Source: Pseudanabaena sp. CAN_BIN31 (GTDB lineage: Bacteria > Cyanobacteriota > Cyanobacteriia > Pseudanabaenales > Pseudanabaenaceae). Taken from it: a stretch of DNA of 6,706 nt. The stretch lies in contig JAJAZG010000239.1 in NCBI GenBank assembly GCA_026785865.1, forward strand, positions 1 through 6,706, read 5' to 3'. A model generated the notes under the pieces. That model had not been told where the DNA came from and did no database searches. It saw nothing but the letters and a program-made list of their open reading frames with translations. A program made the position numbers and the translations under genes. Below, one piece after another: positions 3,549 through 6,706 of the stretch. Within the stretch, counting starts at the first letter, position 1, and the number at the start of each line of letters is the position of its first letter.

Positions 3549-6401
3549 CTAGACATTAATCTGGGTTAAACTTAATGCCCACCAAGGATCGCTGTCTTGC
3601 TTATATCTAAACTCCTTTGGAACCCATCTTAAAACACCATTTCGATTCTCCGAGCGACCTTCCAAACGCCCTTCATAATTGCCAATACCCACACTTCTCC
3701 ATCCAATGTCATTAAATTCGTTCAGTCGCCAAGGCCCTCGACTGTCAGCAAAAAGACGATTCAGACCAAAAAGTCGGCTAATTTGGTTGTTGGGATTGGT
3801 GTAACTCTGCTCAACCATAGAAGCAAACATATTGACAACTCGACTATGATTTGCTTTTAAATCAATACCACTACCAAATCCCATCGTGAAGGCTTCATCC
3901 GCAGTAGTAGTACGTCGCGAATCACCTAAACCACTGCCATAGAATCCCCAAGATCTCAAAGAATTCGCACTGAAGTTAGCCGAAGATGTGTCATAGGTTA
4001 CAAGCACATGGCTAGCTGCTGGATCTAAAGCAACTAATCTATTTACACCACCTGAAACTCGACTTGCAATTTCAGCAGATACATAAGCCCCAAGACTATG
4101 ACCAATAATGTTGATGTTACTAGTGGAAATCCCCCAAGCATTAAGCCTACTAGCTGCCCAACTAGCTACAGTAGTAATCCAAAAAGCCCCTATCGGAGCA
4201 ATTACATTCGATCTAGCAGGACTACTCCAGTTGAGATAAAAAACTTGGTCGTCGTTAGTATATCCATCTATTGAACTTGCAAGTAACCTGATAGTGTTAG
4301 GTTCGTCATATGATTTGCCGGAAGCATTAGGATCACCATCCATACCATGAATAACTAGCCACGTTGTTCTTGAAGAACTAATTGCAGTAGCTGCACCATC
4401 AACTCTCTCAATTCCTACTTGATGCTGTAACAATCCATTGATTCCTGAAACAGTTCCCCAGTTAAGATCGGCTAAGAAGTTCAGGGTATAGTTAGTATTT
4501 ACACTAGCCAAACCTTGAAACACTTTAACAAAATATGAACCTGACTCCAAAATTCTGCTAATTGAATCTTGACTCGTTCCACTCAGCCTCGAGCTAAAGG
4601 TCTCATCGGAGGAGTCAATAACACTATTGCCATTTCTATCCCAAATGAGTTGTAAATCAGCATCAGCGCTCAGATTGCTCAGTGTCAAGTTGAGAGTACT
4701 TTTATTACTTAAATTAAAGCGGTAGAAGTCAATTGGATCGGCGTTACCAACAAAGTCATTAAAGGTATCAGTGTACCTACCTTGACTATTTGCCTGCAAT
4801 GATGTTGGACTAATACTCAAAGCTGTAGCTGTCGTATTCCCCGCACGGTCAACAGGAATAACAGTGCTGACAAACTTAAACGCCGAACTGCCCAAGCTTA
4901 GACTCTTGATTCCATTGATAATGGCAATGAGTTCATTATTATCCAAGCGAACTTCTATGTTGTTGCCAACGGTAGTTAATTTGTACCCATAAGCTTGACT
5001 AGAACTGACAAATGAGTTGGATAAACGCCTAAGTTGAATATTGTCTTCACCAACTCTAAAATCAGAAATCGTTGCAAAATCACCACTACCGCTTCGCGAA
5101 TAGTAAGTATTATTCACATCACCAAGAACAAATATGTCGTTTCCTACACCACCAAATAAAGTATCTCTCTCAGAAGTACCAAATCCAAAGGCATCTAGGA
5201 TATCATTGCCAAGATTACCATTCAAGAAGTTATTGGCAGCGCTTCCATAGATGATGTCATTCCCACGACTGCCAACCACATCCTCTATATTTGTAACTGT
5301 CTCTGTAAGTGAGGTATTTCCAGCAAAGCTAACAACTCCACTACGAAGACTGAGGTTAATTCCTCCATTATAGAAGTCATAAGTGACAGTATCTACACCA
5401 TTACCACCATCAAGAAAGTCATAGCCAAAGCCGCCATCTAGGATATCATTGCCATCTCCCCCTCGTATAGTGTCATTGCCATCTCCACCAGATAGTGTGT
5501 TTGCTAGCGAATTTCCTGTAATAGTGTCATTACCAGAACTACCTACAACGTTCTCAATACTCATTAGAGTATCAGTGAGGCTCGTACCTGAAAATCGAAC
5601 AGTACCAGACTGAAGACTCAGATCAATGCCTCTATTGAAGAAGCTATATGTAACTGTATCTACACCGTTACCGCCGTCAAGAAAGTCAAAACCAAAGCCT
5701 CCATCCAATACATCATCACCATCACCACCATATAAGGAGTCATCACCATCGTTGCCGAACAGAGAATCATTACCGCCAAAACCATAAATTGAATCAGCCG
5801 AGCTTGTACCAGAAAGCACATTAGCTAAAGAGGTTCCGTTAATCAATGCTTGTTCAACAACGAGTTTGTGACCGTTGACAGAGATTAACCCACGATCGTC
5901 TTCAACTTTAATACGGACTAACTCAGACGCGTTCGGTATTCTACCAAACAATAAATCTTTAGCAAGTTCACCCTCGTCACCCTTGGTGTCAGTACCTACT
6001 CGATCATCTAGCCAGTGAAAAGTTTCTTCGACTAAAACACCTGCTACACCAAATACCGAATCAACTGGCGCAGCACCAGACTTAAACAAAGCATTAGAGA
6101 GATAAATATTTTGCGTAGAACTGGCATACGCGCCATCTGCACCATTCATGTCGGCGGCAGAAATAACTTGTACCTGTGGCAACTGACTGAAATCACCGAT
6201 CGCCCATTGCGATCGCACTACCAAAATCTCAGCCGTATTTGCCTTGTCACCGAAAACCTGAGAAAAAAGATCGGAATTGCTAGCAGATTGCTGTAGTTTC
6301 GCCTTAACTATACCAAAAACATCTGGAAGAGATCCAAATGTTAAAGCATCGATCCCACTGCTTAAGCCAAAGTTTGTGCCGACATTCTGATTTTCAAGCA
6401 T
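3549..6401 (-). CDS. modular RTX protein with C-terminal pancreatic-lipase-type alpha/beta hydrolase, 950 aa
   Basis: This is a probable extracellular lipase or esterase. Domains in order: (1) residues about 58-185, a cyanobacterial RTX N-terminal domain with VLVEETFHWLDD (EExxH at 125-129) and GDEGELAKDLLFG; (2) about 206-425, RTX GGxGxDxU calcium-binding repeats in a duplicated block; (3) about 411-511, the closing domain (FATISDFRVGEDNIQL, ELIAIINGI) that usually ends cyanobacterial RTX proteins; (4) about 519-643, a PPC-type beta domain (DFYRFNLSNKSTLNLTLSNL, SGSYFVKVFQG); (5) about 650-870, the hydrolase, with WLVIHG (681-686), GHSLG (767-771, Ser769), LDPA (Asp793) and NHSRVV (His852). 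Ser to Asp is 24 residues, as in human pancreatic lipase (Ser152, Asp176). A Trp-rich tail ends at 950. No Sec signal or membrane segment is seen, so type I secretion is inferred. AGGA (6409-6412) lies 7 nt before the ATG. Substrate unknown. Confidence 0.9.
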   Translation of the reverse strand: MLENQNVGTNFGLSSGIDALTFGSLPDVFGIVKAKLQQSASNSDLFSQVFGDKANTAEILVVRSQWAIGDFSQLPQVQVISAADMNGADGAYASSTQNIYLSNALFKSGAAPVDSVFGVAGVLVEETFHWLDDRVGTDTKGDEGELAKDLLFGRIPNASELVRIKVEDDRGLISVNGHKLVVEQALINGTSLANVLSGTSSADSIYGFGGNDSLFGNDGDDSLYGGDGDDVLDGGFGFDFLDGGNGVDTVTYSFFNRGIDLSLQSGTVRFSGTSLTDTLMSIENVVGSSGNDTITGNSLANTLSGGDGNDTIRGGDGNDILDGGFGYDFLDGGNGVDTVTYDFYNGGINLSLRSGVVSFAGNTSLTETVTNIEDVVGSRGNDIIYGSAANNFLNGNLGNDILDAFGFGTSERDTLFGGVGNDIFVLGDVNNTYYSRSGSGDFATISDFRVGEDNIQLRRLSNSFVSSSQAYGYKLTTVGNNIEVRLDNNELIAIINGIKSLSLGSSAFKFVSTVIPVDRAGNTTATALSISPTSLQANSQGRYTDTFNDFVGNADPIDFYRFNLSNKSTLNLTLSNLSADADLQLIWDRNGNSVIDSSDETFSSRLSGTSQDSISRILESGSYFVKVFQGLASVNTNYTLNFLADLNWGTVSGINGLLQHQVGIERVDGAATAISSSRTTWLVIHGMDGDPNASGKSYDEPNTIRLLASSIDGYTNDDQVFYLNWSSPARSNVIAPIGAFWITTVASWAASRLNAWGISTSNINIIGHSLGAYVSAEIASRVSGGVNRLVALDPAASHVLVTYDTSSANFSANSLRSWGFYGSGLGDSRRTTTADEAFTMGFGSGIDLKANHSRVVNMFASMVEQSYTNPNNQISRLFGLNRLFADSRGPWRLNEFNDIGWRSVGIGNYEGRLEGRSENRNGVLRWVPKEFRYKQDSDPWWALSLTQINV
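5193..5729 (-). repeat. tandem duplication of an 89-90-residue RTX block
   Basis: Residues about 225-313 (5463-5729) and 314-403 (5193-5462) are two copies of one block. Both run GGDGxDxLDGGFGxDFLDGG, then NGVDTVTY, a short beta insert (GIDLSLQSG or GINLSLRSG), SLT-T, IE-VVGS-GND, and an N-L-G close. The offset is 89 residues up to the SLT motif and 90 after it, from a one-residue insertion (Asn362). The DNA copies have diverged at many third positions, so the duplication is not recent. Confidence 0.85.
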
Positions 6402-6481
6402 GAAGTTTTCCTGTTCCCTTAAACTGTTTGGTTTGGCTAATCTCTGCTCATAACATAAAATTTAGATCTCCCCCCCAATGT

Positions 6482-6500
6482 ATAACGATAGTTTCGTTAT
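6482..6500. promoter_or_regulatory. inverted repeat upstream of the RTX-lipase gene
   Basis: ATAACGA (6482-6488) and TCGTTAT (6494-6500) form a perfect 7-bp inverted repeat around 5 bases, 81-99 bp before the ATG. A run of seven C follows at 6470-6476. It could be an operator or a small 5' UTR hairpin; I recognise no regulator that binds it. Confidence 0.35.
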
Positions 6501-6549
6501 TGCTAGGCGATCGCCAATCTTTTGTATGTTTTGCTTGATTAATTTACAC

Positions 6550-6576
6550 AGTATACACACAAATTCAGAATGTCAA
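6550..6576 (-). promoter_or_regulatory. candidate promoter of the RTX-lipase gene
   Basis: On the minus strand a perfect TTGACA (6571-6576) is followed after 15 bp by TATACT (6550-6555, 5/6). The spacing is two bases short of optimal. Transcription from here would start near 6543 and give a leader of about 140 nt containing the inverted repeat at 6482-6500. No other gene is supported between 6402 and the terminator. Confidence 0.35.
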
Positions 6577-6659
6577 ACAGAAAAAAGTTATTAGAAAGTT
6601 ATATAAAATCACACTTTATACTAACTATTGCGATCTAAGTAATTTCTAAAAGCTAAAAT

Positions 6660-6703
6660 CAAAACTAAAAAGCTGTGGTGTCCGCCACAGCTTTTTAGTT
6701 TTG
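6660..6703. terminator. strong bidirectional hairpin terminator
   Basis: A perfect 19-bp stem runs from 6660-6678 (CAAAACTAAAAAGCTGTGG) to 6685-6703, with a 6-base loop TGTCCG. The stem has a GC-rich top (GCTGTGG/CCACAGC) and an A-tract/T-tract base, so either strand would give a hairpin followed by T-rich RNA. It most likely ends transcription of a gene beyond the right edge and insulates the RTX-lipase promoter. Confidence 0.8.
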
Positions 6704-6706
6704 TTA

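Noticed and set aside
5072..5254. Plus-strand open frame of 60 codons
   Set aside because: It is antisense to the RTX repeat coding region; its His- and Gln-rich composition is a by-product of the repeats on the other strand.
6111..6296. Plus-strand open frame of 61 codons
   Set aside because: It is antisense to the conserved N-terminal domain of the RTX-lipase protein and has no recognisable motif.

Overview
The window looks cyanobacterial. I count nine copies of the HIP1 octamer GCGATCGC, plus many one-base variants, in 6.7 kb of AT-rich DNA, and the protein families present are ones common in filamentous cyanobacteria (DUF29, DUF433/DUF5615, HicBA, PIN proteins, and RTX proteins with a cyanobacterial-type N-terminal domain). 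A Pseudanabaena-like organism is a guess, not a demonstration. No rRNA, tRNA, CRISPR array or transposase gene is visible.

Left part (1-3124): a cluster of small genes, nearly all on the minus strand. It holds three two-gene units with toxin-antitoxin layout: hicB-hicA (43-440), DUF433-DUF5615 (1087-1640) and a VapB-like protein followed by a PIN-domain protein (2443-3124). In each, the presumed antitoxin gene comes first and the second start overlaps the first stop (ATGA in two cases, 8 bp in the third). Between them lie a plus-strand coiled-coil gene (641-958) and a DUF29 gene (1819-2274). The DUF29 gene has a good sigma70-like promoter.

The intergenic spacers of this part are filled by one degenerate repeat family. 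HIP1-like cores are separated alternately by a short spacer (about 16-17 nt, CTCCACAAAA-like) and a long spacer (about 24 nt, ending CCCAATCAAAAA). This gives a unit of about 56 bp, always in the same orientation. The last array (3173-3313) is followed by a 210-bp element (3324-3533) with 18-bp terminal inverted repeats and a possible AAAT target duplication. It looks like a MITE.

Right part (3549-6401): one minus-strand gene for a 950-residue modular secreted-type protein. Its order is: a cyanobacterial N-terminal domain with an EExxH motif, an RTX calcium-binding region built from a duplicated block, the closing domain that usually ends cyanobacterial RTX proteins, a PPC-type beta domain, and a C-terminal alpha/beta-hydrolase of the pancreatic-lipase type with a recognisable Ser-Asp-His triad. 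Upstream lie a possible promoter with a perfect TTGACA, a small inverted repeat, and at the window edge a strong hairpin terminator.

The small-gene cluster and the lipase gene share no obvious pathway. The left part reads as an accessory toxin-antitoxin and repeat region next to an exoenzyme gene.
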